Positions 17,584 through 25,719 of a DNA stretch of 64,000 nucleotides are shown in pieces; within the stretch, counting starts at the first letter, position 1; the number at the start of each line of letters is the position of its first letter. The notes under the pieces were generated by a model that did not search any database, was not told the origin of the DNA, and saw only the letters and a program-made list of their open reading frames with translations. The stretch comes from UBA1732 sp045114455 (GTDB lineage: Bacteria > Verrucomicrobiota > Lentisphaeria > Victivallales > UBA1829): contig JBGUKN010000024.1 of assembly GCA_045114455.1 (NCBI GenBank), positions 1 through 64,000 on the forward strand. Reading direction: 5' to 3'. The position numbers and the translations under genes are program-made.

Positions 17584-18945
17584 TCATTTGAACTGCACCC
17601 AATCGATGTGCATCAAAACGCCATCGGGCATCGTGACGAAGAGGTTATGCACGCCCTTCAGCTGTTTCAGGACAGCTGCGGAAGCGTCCTGCCATTCATC
17701 CTTTGCCTCGACCGGGATCCGTGCGATCAGTTCGCCGTCCACGGCGTCCGCATGGAACTCGATGACCCCGCTGCCGCCGACGCGCACAAACACATGGACG
17801 ACGGCGGTCGACAGGTCTTTTTCCCCGAAATCCACGCGGTCGTATTCGATCCAGATCGGACGGCGGTAGTTGTCCTTGTTGCGGAACACCGTTTTCCATC
17901 CGGCGAACGGGTCCTCCGTGCGGTTGTACTCGACCCATACGTGGTTCTGGTCGCCGATGGCGGAATAACGGTCGATCTGGATCCGGTTGGTCGCCGGCGT
18001 GATGCCCACGCCGCGCTGCGTCGGCGCGATCTGCTGAATGGTCCCGTCCTCGTTGAACGTCAGATACTCCGCGCAGATGGAGCGGTTCACATCGTGTTCG
18101 CGGCAGTAGTCGTTGTGGTGGTAGAAGAAATACCACTGTCCCTGATACTCCACGACGGAGTGGTGGTTGGTCCAGCAGTCCGTGTTCTGCTCCATGATCT
18201 TGCCTTTGTATTCGAACGGGCCCAGCGGACTGTCGCCCATGCAGTAGCAGATGCACTCCGTCTGCCGTTCGCACCACGGGAACGAATAGTAGTATTTGCC
18301 GTTGCGCTTGAACATGAACGGGCCTTCCTTCAGTCCGTTTCTCGGCACATTGTGGTTGACCGTGACGACTTCGGAATCCAGCTCCACCATATTGTCCTTG
18401 AGCCTGGCGACCACGAGGACGTTGCCCTGCGCCTGCCAGGTCAGGTACGGCGTTCCGTCGTCATCGATGAAGATGCACGGGTCGATGCCGTTCACGCCGG
18501 GGATCGGCTTTTCCTGCGGCACATACGGGCCTTCGGGCTTGTCGGCGATGGCTACTCCGATCGCGTTGCGTCCGTCCTTCTGGTGCGCCGGAAAGTAGAA
18601 ATAGTATTTTCCGTTCTTGAAATTGCAGTCGGGCGCCCACATGGAATAGCTGTTGCCGTCCACCCACGGCACCTTCTTCTGGTCCACGATGACCCCGTGG
18701 TCGGTCCAGTCGAACAGGTTTTCGGACGAATACACATGGTAGTCCGGCATGTTGAATCCCTTTTTGTTCCGCGAGCCGGGAGGCGCCGGAATGTCATGGG
18801 ACGGGAAAACGTACACCCTGCCGTTGAAGACATGGGCGGACGGGTCGGCGGAGAATGCGCCGGAAATCAGGGGGTTCTCCGCGAACACCGGAAGTGCGAT
18901 CGATGCCGCGAATGCTGCGATGCAGATGGTTTTTTCGAGTTTCAT
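17584..18945 (-). CDS. Exported glycoside hydrolase family 43 protein with C-terminal CBM6-like domain
   Basis: Protein of 453 aa with a Sec signal peptide (residues 1-22, cleavage after VFA). The five-bladed GH43 propeller starts at ADPSAHVF (base Asp34) and contains WAPDCNFKNGKYYFYFPA, GIDPCIFIDDDGTPYL (second acidic residue) and a Glu in LKEGPF as likely proton donor. The C-terminal ~130 residues resemble a family-6 carbohydrate-binding module (YRRPIWIEYDRVDFGE). GH43 enzymes act on arabinan/xylan side chains or galactan. The ATG at 18945 has AAAGG 8-12 bp upstream. Consistent with plant-polysaccharide use in a gut or similar habitat. Confidence 0.92.
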   Translation of the reverse strand: MKLEKTICIAAFAASIALPVFAENPLISGAFSADPSAHVFNGRVYVFPSHDIPAPPGSRNKKGFNMPDYHVYSSENLFDWTDHGVIVDQKKVPWVDGNSYSMWAPDCNFKNGKYYFYFPAHQKDGRNAIGVAIADKPEGPYVPQEKPIPGVNGIDPCIFIDDDGTPYLTWQAQGNVLVVARLKDNMVELDSEVVTVNHNVPRNGLKEGPFMFKRNGKYYYSFPWCERQTECICYCMGDSPLGPFEYKGKIMEQNTDCWTNHHSVVEYQGQWYFFYHHNDYCREHDVNRSICAEYLTFNEDGTIQQIAPTQRGVGITPATNRIQIDRYSAIGDQNHVWVEYNRTEDPFAGWKTVFRNKDNYRRPIWIEYDRVDFGEKDLSTAVVHVFVRVGGSGVIEFHADAVDGELIARIPVEAKDEWQDASAAVLKQLKGVHNLFVTMPDGVLMHIDWVQFK

Positions 18946-19056
18946 GGATGGACCTTTATTGCTTGGAATGGTTACGGCCGGGTTGTTTGTGTTTCTGAAT
19001 TCCGGTTCGATGGACAGGCCGGGGCATCTGTCTCCATTCTTCCCCCCGGCATCCGG

Positions 19057-21009
19057 TCAATTTTCCTTCAGGTGCAGCAGCAGGATGCGGAGCAGTTCCC
19101 GCATGGCGGCGGGACTGCGGTGGATGCTGTGCCCGGAATGGACGATCACTTCGCTTGCGGCGTTGTCAAGATGGCTGCTGGAATACGGCACCACGCCGTC
19201 TGTGCCGCCGGGATGGTCGGCCAGATCCTTGTCGCCGATGATCGAATGATAGACGAGTCCTTTTTTCATGGGGGAGTCCGCGAGGGCCTGGATGAAAATG
19301 GAATCCGGGTCAAGATCATAAAGACCGGAGACGGTACTTTGACCGTCTTTATCTCCTCTTTCACGGCGCAGCCGTTCGAGCTCGTTATACTTTTCCTTGT
19401 TGATTTTTTCGAATACCCGGGCGAAGAGCGGGAGTTTTTCCCGCAGAGCTTTCGGGAGGCTGACGAGCCGCGAGCCGAAGCGCGCGACCGACCACTTGGC
19501 CATATCGGATCCCCTGTGCGGCACGGCCATGAAGACCACCCGGTTGACGAACGGCAGCGGCGGGAGGACGGCGAACGTCTTGACCGCGTCCAGTTCTTCT
19601 TCCGAGAGCGATGCCGTGATCTCGTCCCATGAGCGCTGCGTTACCGTTTCGAGCATGTAGTGCGGATCGTCCTGCAGCAGCGTGCGGGAGACCAGGCCGC
19701 CCATGCTGTGCCCGATCAGGACCATCTTGTCGAAGTTTTCGAGCGCCTCCGGCGTTGTGCCGAGTTCCTCCCGCGCCGCAAACAGCACCTGGCGCAGATT
19801 TCCGGCGGTCGCCAGGATCGGCATGCCGCTGGAGAAGGAGTAGAACCAGAACTGAAAGCGTTTCCGGATGACCGGGTCGTTTTTCAGCGAATTGATCATC
19901 TGCACCCAGGTGTCGGGACTGGACATCAGCCCGTGGATGAAGATCACCGGGATCTTGTTCGGCTGGTACGGTTCGATCAGGAACAGCCCGGACTTGTCTT
20001 CCTGATTGTCGGATTCCAGCATGATGGAGATCAGGTTGCGGTCGGGCAGGCTGTTCAGGAAGCAGGCAAGCGGGGTGGAGAAGTCAAGCGCAAGCGGGAC
20101 ATTGTCTTCCGCCAGGAATGCGAGCTCCGAGGGGGCCGTTTCCTCCAGGGAAGTGTCCAGGTAGTCCAGCCGCACTTCCATGCCGTCCGACTCATTTTCC
20201 TTGAGTTCCACGATCAGTGTCACCGGGATCGTCAGTCCCCTCGGGCTTTTCAGCGTCTCGTGCGTCTCCTGCGGCGCGAGAAACCCGACCAGCGGGATCC
20301 CGACGCCCGGCTGGCGGTTTTTCTGCATCAACGCCTTGACGGAATAATCGGAGCAGAGGGTGAAATCCTCGACCGTGTCGTCGGGGACGGAAAGATGATA
20401 GAACGGCTTCTCAAAGAAATAACGCCGGTCCTCCAGGTCAAGCAGGCTGAAGGAATTGTTCGCCAGCAGTTTGTGCGCCTTCAGATAGCTGAAGATTCCG
20501 CGGCAGGAGTCATTGTAGATCTGCATCATGCGGAAGGAGGAGAAATTACTGAACGGAGTATCGTTCTCCTGCGTGGCGGCAAACACCGCTTTCGTGTAGT
20601 AAAGTGCCGAAAGATGGCTGCGGATGGCAAACTCCATGTCGCCCGAATCCAGCGCGGCCCAGCGGCAGAGGTCGGCGGCGATGCGCAGGTATTTCGGATC
20701 GTCGGAGATCGCATAATACTCGTTGAGCTTGTGCAGGGCCGCCACAGGGTCGCTTTCATAGTCGATCTGCTCCATGTTGCCGCGCAGGAAGTTTTCGGAT
20801 TCGAAGGACAGCCCTTCGCGGGAGAAGGCCTCGTCCTGATAATAGCTTTCCATCTCCGACGCCGACGCGGACGAGATCGTCACTTCACGGCTTTGGACAA
20901 AAGAACATGCGGTCAGCAGAAAACATGCCGCAGCCATGATAGCCAGTTGCATGGTCAGGTTCATGCGGAAACGAACGGAACAAGTACCGCATCCGATGTT
21001 TTGTTTCAT
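19057..21009 (-). CDS. Lipoprotein alpha/beta-hydrolase (lipase/esterase-like)
   Basis: Protein of 650 aa. A lipobox FLLTAC puts the lipidated cysteine at residue 35, so it is an envelope lipoprotein. The N-terminal ~330 residues have no recognised domain. The C-terminal half is an alpha/beta hydrolase: oxyanion segment VIFIHGLMSSPDTW, nucleophile elbow GHSMGG, Asp in GGTDGVVPYSS and His in VHSGHSIHR complete a Ser-Asp-His triad. The ATG at 21009 has GAGGAG upstream; Met16 would also leave a complete signal. It lies 62 bp downstream of the DUF4105 gene and is probably co-transcribed. Confidence 0.88.
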   Translation of the reverse strand: MKQNIGCGTCSVRFRMNLTMQLAIMAAACFLLTACSFVQSREVTISSASASEMESYYQDEAFSREGLSFESENFLRGNMEQIDYESDPVAALHKLNEYYAISDDPKYLRIAADLCRWAALDSGDMEFAIRSHLSALYYTKAVFAATQENDTPFSNFSSFRMMQIYNDSCRGIFSYLKAHKLLANNSFSLLDLEDRRYFFEKPFYHLSVPDDTVEDFTLCSDYSVKALMQKNRQPGVGIPLVGFLAPQETHETLKSPRGLTIPVTLIVELKENESDGMEVRLDYLDTSLEETAPSELAFLAEDNVPLALDFSTPLACFLNSLPDRNLISIMLESDNQEDKSGLFLIEPYQPNKIPVIFIHGLMSSPDTWVQMINSLKNDPVIRKRFQFWFYSFSSGMPILATAGNLRQVLFAAREELGTTPEALENFDKMVLIGHSMGGLVSRTLLQDDPHYMLETVTQRSWDEITASLSEEELDAVKTFAVLPPLPFVNRVVFMAVPHRGSDMAKWSVARFGSRLVSLPKALREKLPLFARVFEKINKEKYNELERLRRERGDKDGQSTVSGLYDLDPDSIFIQALADSPMKKGLVYHSIIGDKDLADHPGGTDGVVPYSSSHLDNAASEVIVHSGHSIHRSPAAMRELLRILLLHLKEN

Positions 21010-21071
21010 GGATTCAGCTCCTCAGGTTTTGTTTATTTGATTCGCATTGATTCACAGCATGACAGACAGGT

Positions 21072-22127
21072 TCAGTGTTCGCGGAGCCAGCGGGCCTCCG
21101 ATTCGCCGCCGTAGCGGGCGGGCGGCGCGTCCTTGCCCCGGCAGAGCCCCGGCACGAGAGAACGCGCCCGGAGCGAGCCGAAGCTCTCATTCTCGCGATG
21201 GACGATCAGATCCTTTTCGAAAAGCAGCTTCGCCGCCATTCCGTTCAGCATCACGCGGATGTCGCCGCTCAGATACTGATCCGCGCCCGGCAGCATCGGC
21301 AGAAGCCCGGTAGTGCAGTTGCGATGGAGCGTGTTGTAGAACTGCGGATGCCGCTGAAGCTCCGCCGCCCGTTCCAGGATCGAAAGCGCCGTGTCGTGCA
21401 GGTACTGGCGGTTCATGTCCAGACGGTAGACGTAGAGCGTTTCCCCGCGGTGGTCGACGCGCAATCCGTAGAAGTCCTCCGGCGTTCCGGCGAGCATGGC
21501 AAGTCCGTAGCGGCGGTAGATCCCGTCGATGCCGTTCTGGTCCGCGCCCTCGGGCAGGCGCGTCTCCAGCGAGATCGCGACCGTCGTCCCGTCCGCGAAG
21601 TTCAACCCAAGCATGGAATGGGCGATTTCCTCCATGTTGTCCCAATGCGAAAACACGGCGTCGATCGAGGATATCTCTTCCGGGTCGACGGTCACAGTGC
21701 GGTAACGTACATCGAAGTCGGTTTCGGAACGGTAGAGGAAATCACGCACGTTGCGGAGCTCGTATCTGCCGTCGTCGAGCTTGTTCACCTCCAGCGTCTG
21801 CCGCCACGGCGTCTGCCAGACGGTTTCGCGGAAACGGCGTTCCGGGGAGATGAAACAGAATACCACGGTGAGCAGGACTTCGATCAGCGCCGTTCCCAGC
21901 AGCGCCCAGTGGAAGAAGAAACTGGCGATCAGCGACGCCACCAGCACGATAACGGCACACCATGAAACGAAAACGGGCATGTCGAAAGCGTGGAAAAATG
22001 CTCCGGCACACCAGGGAACGCCAAGCGTCAGCACCACAAACGATACCCGGAAGAGCGCCTTCAGAGGCCGGCCGCGCAAGGCGGCTGTGATTTGCATCAG
22101 GCGTTTTTTCATCGTAATAGGCATCAA
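21072..22127 (-). CDS. DUF4105-type membrane protein
   Basis: Protein of 351 aa. Two or three helices span residues ~20-92 (LKALFRVSFVVLTLGVPW, FVSWCAVIVLVASLIASFFF, ALLGTALIEVLLTVVF). The soluble remainder has the DUF4105 features SHWDNMEEIAHSMLGLNF, LHDTALSILERAAEL and the conserved LHRNCTTG (His-Asn-Cys-Thr-Thr), suggestive of a cysteine-based active site. DUF4105 proteins are often found with envelope lipases. Catalytic role not demonstrated. Directly precedes the lipoprotein hydrolase, suggesting a shared envelope-lipid function. Confidence 0.8.
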   Translation of the reverse strand: MMPITMKKRLMQITAALRGRPLKALFRVSFVVLTLGVPWCAGAFFHAFDMPVFVSWCAVIVLVASLIASFFFHWALLGTALIEVLLTVVFCFISPERRFRETVWQTPWRQTLEVNKLDDGRYELRNVRDFLYRSETDFDVRYRTVTVDPEEISSIDAVFSHWDNMEEIAHSMLGLNFADGTTVAISLETRLPEGADQNGIDGIYRRYGLAMLAGTPEDFYGLRVDHRGETLYVYRLDMNRQYLHDTALSILERAAELQRHPQFYNTLHRNCTTGLLPMLPGADQYLSGDIRVMLNGMAAKLLFEKDLIVHRENESFGSLRARSLVPGLCRGKDAPPARYGGESEARWLREH

Positions 22128-22381
22128 TCTCCTGTTTCGAGGGGAAAAGAAAGGATTCGATGTTTAATTATTCATAATTTATACCATAATGGATAAAATA
22201 CAAGTCCCGAACCTTGCGATGCCTGTTTTTTATCCGGTTTTTCGCCGCCGTACGGTCAGGCGGGTTTCGGCTCCGCGTTTCTTTCGAGCTGTCGCCGCCG
22301 GCCGGCCGTTTCAAATGCGCGCATGATCGGAATCCGCACGCTGTCCGGGATTGAGGCGGAAAAAACGGCGGGGGAAGCGGA

Positions 22382-22762
22382 TTACGATTCGATGACCTTT
22401 TTGCCGAGACGCTGCACGAGGACTTCATTGTGTTCGCCGAGGACGATGATCTTCGGCGCGTGCGTGGCGGCCTCTTCCGGCGTGTAGTAGCCGAAGCACA
22501 TGATGGTCACGACGTCGCCGACGCGTCCGAGGTGCGCCGCTGCTCCGTTGAGGCAGAAGACGCCGCTACCGCGTTCGCCGGGGATCGCGTAGGTCTCCAG
22601 GCGGTTCCCGTTCGTGGCGTTTACGACGAGGATGCGCTCGTAGGGCAGGATGTTCGCCAGATCCAGATAATCCGGGTCGATGGCGAGACTCCCCTCGTAG
22701 TTGAGGTCGCACGCGGTCAGCCGCGCGCGATGTATTTTGCCTTTGAGAAGTTCCAGCGTCAT
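22382..22762 (-). CDS. panD: Aspartate 1-decarboxylase proenzyme
   Basis: Protein of 126 aa. PanD makes beta-alanine for pantothenate/CoA. It self-cleaves between Gly24 and Ser25 (LNYEGS) to create the pyruvoyl cofactor; Lys9 and the GKIHRARLT segment match the family N-terminus. The middle has NATNGNRLETYAIPGERGSG and the C-terminus the usual beta-rich tail. Monocistronic, with its own promoter. The 22128-22381 interval next to it shows no gene or clear RNA. Confidence 0.97.
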   Translation of the reverse strand: MTLELLKGKIHRARLTACDLNYEGSLAIDPDYLDLANILPYERILVVNATNGNRLETYAIPGERGSGVFCLNGAAAHLGRVGDVVTIMCFGYYTPEEAATHAPKIIVLGEHNEVLVQRLGKKVIES

Positions 22763-22800
22763 GGGTTTCGGTCGTCTCCGTGAAAAAAATGAAGTATATT

Positions 22801-22828
22801 AATATACACCGCTTTCCCGGAAAATCAA
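22801..22828 (-). promoter_or_regulatory. Promoter of panD
   Basis: On the minus strand: -35 TTGATT (22828-22823), 16-bp spacer, -10 TATATT (22806-22801), preceded by GTG. About 39 nt from the panD ATG. Confidence 0.65.
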
Positions 22829-22886
22829 AGAAATATGCCGTTTTCGCGGAGATGCGGCACGGGCAGCGGGGAGCCGGGTAAAAAAA

Positions 22887-22906
22887 GGGACGGCTTCCGC
22901 CGTCCC
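22887..22906 (-). terminator. Rho-independent terminator of the chagasin-repeat gene
   Basis: Perfect 8-bp stem GGGACGGC/GCCGTCCC with a TTCC loop; on the minus strand it is followed by a run of seven T. It sits about 30 nt after the stop of the minus-strand inhibitor gene. Confidence 0.85.
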
Positions 22907-22937
22907 GAAAAAAGGAATGCAGACCCGTGTGCGGATG

Positions 22938-24140
22938 TCACTCGACCTCGACCGTGACGCTGTAGTCGGTGTTGAACTTGGAATCGGGTTCCCACGGCTG
23001 CATGTAGGTGAGGTCGATCTTCGCCTTGCCCTTCTTCAGTGCGCGGTAGACGATGACGGTCGTGCCGCCGACGCCGACCAGGCCGTTCGGATTCCTGCCC
23101 TGCACATAGTCGTTCCTTTCGAGCTTGAGGATGTCCTTGTCGACCTTGTCGGCCTTGGTCCAGCTGAATCCCGTGGTGGCGTTGGCATCAAGCGTGATGA
23201 TGACGGTCCCGTCGACGGCGACTTTGACGGTCTTTCCGTTGTCCTTGTCGAAGAGATGAATCTCCGCCTTCGCCGCGGCGGACGCGGCCTTGGTGTCGGC
23301 GGCGGTCGCGGCCGCGGCTTCGACTTCGACGGTCAGCTTGAACGCCTGGGCGGGCTCCTTGTCCTTTTCCCACGGACGCGCATAGCCGAGCGCGATCTCG
23401 GTCTTGCCCGGGGCGAGCGCGGTGAACGTGCAGAAATCGTTGCCGCCGACGCCGACCATGCCCGCCGGATGCTCGTCGACCTTGTATTCGACTTCGCCGG
23501 ATTTGAGGACCTTCGCGTCGGTCTTGCCGGTCAGCGCCCAGGAATAGCCCGTGGTGCGGTTGGATTTGAGCTTGACGCGGATCGTGTCACCGACCTTGAC
23601 CTTGAGCGTCTTGCCGTTGTCGTCCCTGGTCATCTCGTAGGTCTTCGGCGCGGCCTTCGCATCGGCCTTCGCATCGGTCGCGGGCGCGGCTTTCGCATCG
23701 GCGGCTTCCGCGACGATCTTCACGCTGAAACTGCTGACAGGGGGGGTGCCCTGCTCCCACGGACGGCCGCAGCCAAATGTAAGCTCAGTCTTGCCGGGTG
23801 CTTTCACGAGGTAGCGGAACGTCGTCTTGTCGCCGACTCTGACCATGCCGATCGGATAATCCCTCAACTTGGAATCGCGTCCTTCGGCTTCCAGCACGGT
23901 ATCCGAACGGCCGGGCGTTTCGGTCCACGAATAATAGTTGTCCGCGGCGTAGCTGTCCAGTTCGACCACGATGACCTCGCCGACCTTCACCTTGACTTCC
24001 TTGTTCGCGTCGCCGGTGGTCACGCGGACCTCCACGGGTTTGTCCGGGGCGGGCAGGTTCGGTTCGAGGACTGTGTCGGCGGCGGCGAGCCGGAGCCCCG
24101 CGAACAATGCGGCGGCGGCCAGAAGAGCGGAGTATTTCAT
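22938..24140 (-). CDS. Exported triple-domain chagasin-like (I42 family) cysteine protease inhibitor
   Basis: Protein of 400 aa with a Sec signal (cleavage about residue 20-21). It is three tandem chagasin/I42 domains joined by Ala/Lys/Asp-rich linkers: ~34-145, ~167-275 and ~292-400. I42 inhibitors insert three loops into papain-like proteases. Domains 2 and 3 keep them: NRTTGYSW (194-201) and NATTGFSW (320-327), GMVGVGG (227-233) and GLVGVGG (353-359), RPWE (255-258) and QPWE (381-384). Domain 1 has degenerate first loops (YAADNYYSW, GMVRVGD) but keeps RPWE (126-129). Monocistronic. Inhibitory function is inferred from family. Confidence 0.88.
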   Translation of the reverse strand: MKYSALLAAAALFAGLRLAAADTVLEPNLPAPDKPVEVRVTTGDANKEVKVKVGEVIVVELDSYAADNYYSWTETPGRSDTVLEAEGRDSKLRDYPIGMVRVGDKTTFRYLVKAPGKTELTFGCGRPWEQGTPPVSSFSVKIVAEAADAKAAPATDAKADAKAAPKTYEMTRDDNGKTLKVKVGDTIRVKLKSNRTTGYSWALTGKTDAKVLKSGEVEYKVDEHPAGMVGVGGNDFCTFTALAPGKTEIALGYARPWEKDKEPAQAFKLTVEVEAAAATAADTKAASAAAKAEIHLFDKDNGKTVKVAVDGTVIITLDANATTGFSWTKADKVDKDILKLERNDYVQGRNPNGLVGVGGTTVIVYRALKKGKAKIDLTYMQPWEPDSKFNTDYSVTVEVE

Positions 24141-24217
24141 ATCGGGAGCCTTTCTTTTCGTATGTTAAATCGTTTCTTTGAGCTGCATGCAACAATTAGA
24201 CGAATTGTCCGACAGAA

Positions 24218-24246
24218 ATTTTAGCACACGAAACGGAAAAAATCAA
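24218..24246 (-). promoter_or_regulatory. Promoter of the chagasin-repeat gene
   Basis: On the minus strand: -35 TTGATT (24246-24241), 17-bp spacer, extended -10 TGC-TAAAAT (24223-24218), about 80 nt upstream of the ATG at 24140. Confidence 0.6.
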
Positions 24247-24311
24247 GCCCCGGAACGATAGAAAGGAAAAAAAGCGGGAAAAAAGCCATGCGGAACGGTA
24301 TGGCGGCGGTG

Positions 24312-25277
24312 TTATTGGATCGGACTTTCCATATTGAGGAGGAGGTACATTGCCGCGCCTATCACACAGTTTGCGGGCAGAAGCAATGTATCCGCGACGA
24401 TCGCCGACGGCAGACAAACGGCTTTCAGGAGGATCGCGTCCCATGTGGGGAAACGTTCCCCGAAGATGCGCTCGTATTCGGCCATGCGCACTTCATCCAT
24501 CCCGTTCCGGAAAGGATAAAGATACCGGTTGGCCTCGAGTGTATCCCATTCGCCTGCCGCCTGGGTCAGCAGCGCGTCGTGAGTGTTCCAGATCCAAGAA
24601 AAAAGATATAAAACGTCTTTCTTTTCTCTTCTTTCCTGCCGGGATAATTCGCCGCCTTTTTGCCGGAAAGGATTTGTCCGCGGTTCCCCCGGTACGGCGG
24701 TCAGAAGCACATACATGTTTCCGTAGACGCCGACCGGGAACATCATGCGGAGCTCCGGCTGGTCCCCCGCGGGACCGGATTCCTCCGCATTCGGTGAAAT
24801 CAGTTTGACCTGGAACGGCCGGGAGAGGTCATCCAGTTCGTCGGGGTGGACGCGGAGATGAAACATTCTGTCCTCGTTGAGCGGAAGTTCGCCGGTTTCT
24901 ATCACGAAGGGAGAGTTGTGCCAGTATCGTTGTGCGTCGGGATCCGGTTCCACGATCAGGAAACACCGCATCAGGCTGTCCGGCATGGGGACCAGCGGGA
25001 TGTGTTCCTCCCAGTTCGTTTTCCTGTCCCAAACCGAATCCATGTAAGCGGTGCGTCTGGGCAGGAGATAGTGGTGGCGGATTTCCCTCGCGCTCGTGAT
25101 AATGATCTCGCGGCGGTCGGGGGACATCGCGTATTTCGGTACGTCGAATCGCGATGTCTTCGCCCCGAACTGGCCGTTCAGCACGGCCGCCGAGAAGCAC
25201 CCGGTGCAGGAGAAAATGAACGCTGCGGCTAGTACGGCGAACAGGAGATTTCGGATGGATTTTTTTACCCAGGTCAA
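24312..25277 (-). CDS. YceK/YidQ-like lipoprotein (enlarged)
   Basis: Protein of 321 aa. The N-terminus is a lipoprotein-type signal (LLFAVLAAAFIFSCTGC), with Cys24 or Cys27 as the acylated residue. The C-terminus, LPSAIVADTLLLPANCVIG, strongly resembles the hallmark tail of the small YceK/YidQ lipoprotein family, which is usually ~80-110 aa. The ~200-residue middle part has no family I recognise. Function unknown. The start codon at 25277 is preceded by a palindrome and promoter, so expression may be regulated. Confidence 0.7.
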   Translation of the reverse strand: MTWVKKSIRNLLFAVLAAAFIFSCTGCFSAAVLNGQFGAKTSRFDVPKYAMSPDRREIIITSAREIRHHYLLPRRTAYMDSVWDRKTNWEEHIPLVPMPDSLMRCFLIVEPDPDAQRYWHNSPFVIETGELPLNEDRMFHLRVHPDELDDLSRPFQVKLISPNAEESGPAGDQPELRMMFPVGVYGNMYVLLTAVPGEPRTNPFRQKGGELSRQERREKKDVLYLFSWIWNTHDALLTQAAGEWDTLEANRYLYPFRNGMDEVRMAEYERIFGERFPTWDAILLKAVCLPSAIVADTLLLPANCVIGAAMYLLLNMESPIQ

Positions 25278-25288
25278 GATATTGCTCC

Positions 25289-25311
25289 GTATGACTGTGT
25301 TGCTGTCATAC
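25289..25311. promoter_or_regulatory. Inverted repeat overlapping promoter (operator candidate)
   Basis: Perfect 7-bp inverted repeat GTATGAC-N9-GTCATAC immediately upstream of the minus-strand lipoprotein start. Its right arm overlaps the -10 element, a position where a bound regulator would block transcription. It could also form a hairpin in the short leader. Confidence 0.5.
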
Positions 25312-25337
25312 TATATCACAACTATTCGAAAAAACAA
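25310..25337 (-). promoter_or_regulatory. Promoter of the YceK-like lipoprotein
   Basis: On the minus strand: -35 TTGTTT (25337-25332), 16-bp spacer, -10 TATAGT (25315-25310). About 33 nt from the start codon. The rest of the 442-bp interval (25278-25719) holds only this promoter, the operator candidate and the divergent promoter at 25547-25575. Confidence 0.6.
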
Positions 25338-25546
25338 CCTAAATAAAAAAACAGCGGATCAGGATAATGAAGCTCTGCCGGGACAAAATCTTTCTCTATG
25401 ACGGGCAAGAAAAAAACGAGAGTCCTTAATGACGGGCTGCCGGGGCTGCCTGCGGCCGGGGAATGCCCGCGGGGTTTGCCTTTTCAACGGCCGATCGCAG
25501 TTGTGACGCGGAGAAGACGTTTTTCTCTTCTTTTTTTTCGTGTATC

Positions 25547-25575
25547 TTGCATTTTTCTCTTTCGAGTGCTATATT
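25547..25575 (+). promoter_or_regulatory. Promoter of the acyltransferase gene
   Basis: -35 TTGCAT (25547-25552), 17-bp spacer, extended -10 TGC-TATATT (25570-25575). It predicts a leader of about 138 nt before the ATG at 25720, long enough to hold regulation, although I recognise no riboswitch in it. Confidence 0.7.
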
Positions 25576-25719
25576 GTAGTCGGACGGCACAAAGGAAAAA
25601 GGGGCCGCAGGACCGGCTCATGGATTCGCCTGTTCATCTTTTCCTCCTGTCATATCGACAAAACCGTCCGGCCCACGAAAGGACAGGGCGGTCCGCAACC
25701 TTTTTGCCAGGCTGAAACG

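Noticed and set aside
17608..19632. 674-codon open frame on the plus strand
   Set aside because: Antisense to the GH43 gene and the lipoprotein hydrolase, spanning their intergenic gap; no family features.
22128..22381. Small RNA or gene in the interval before panD
   Set aside because: No credible open frame, promoter-terminator pair or conserved RNA motif could be seen.
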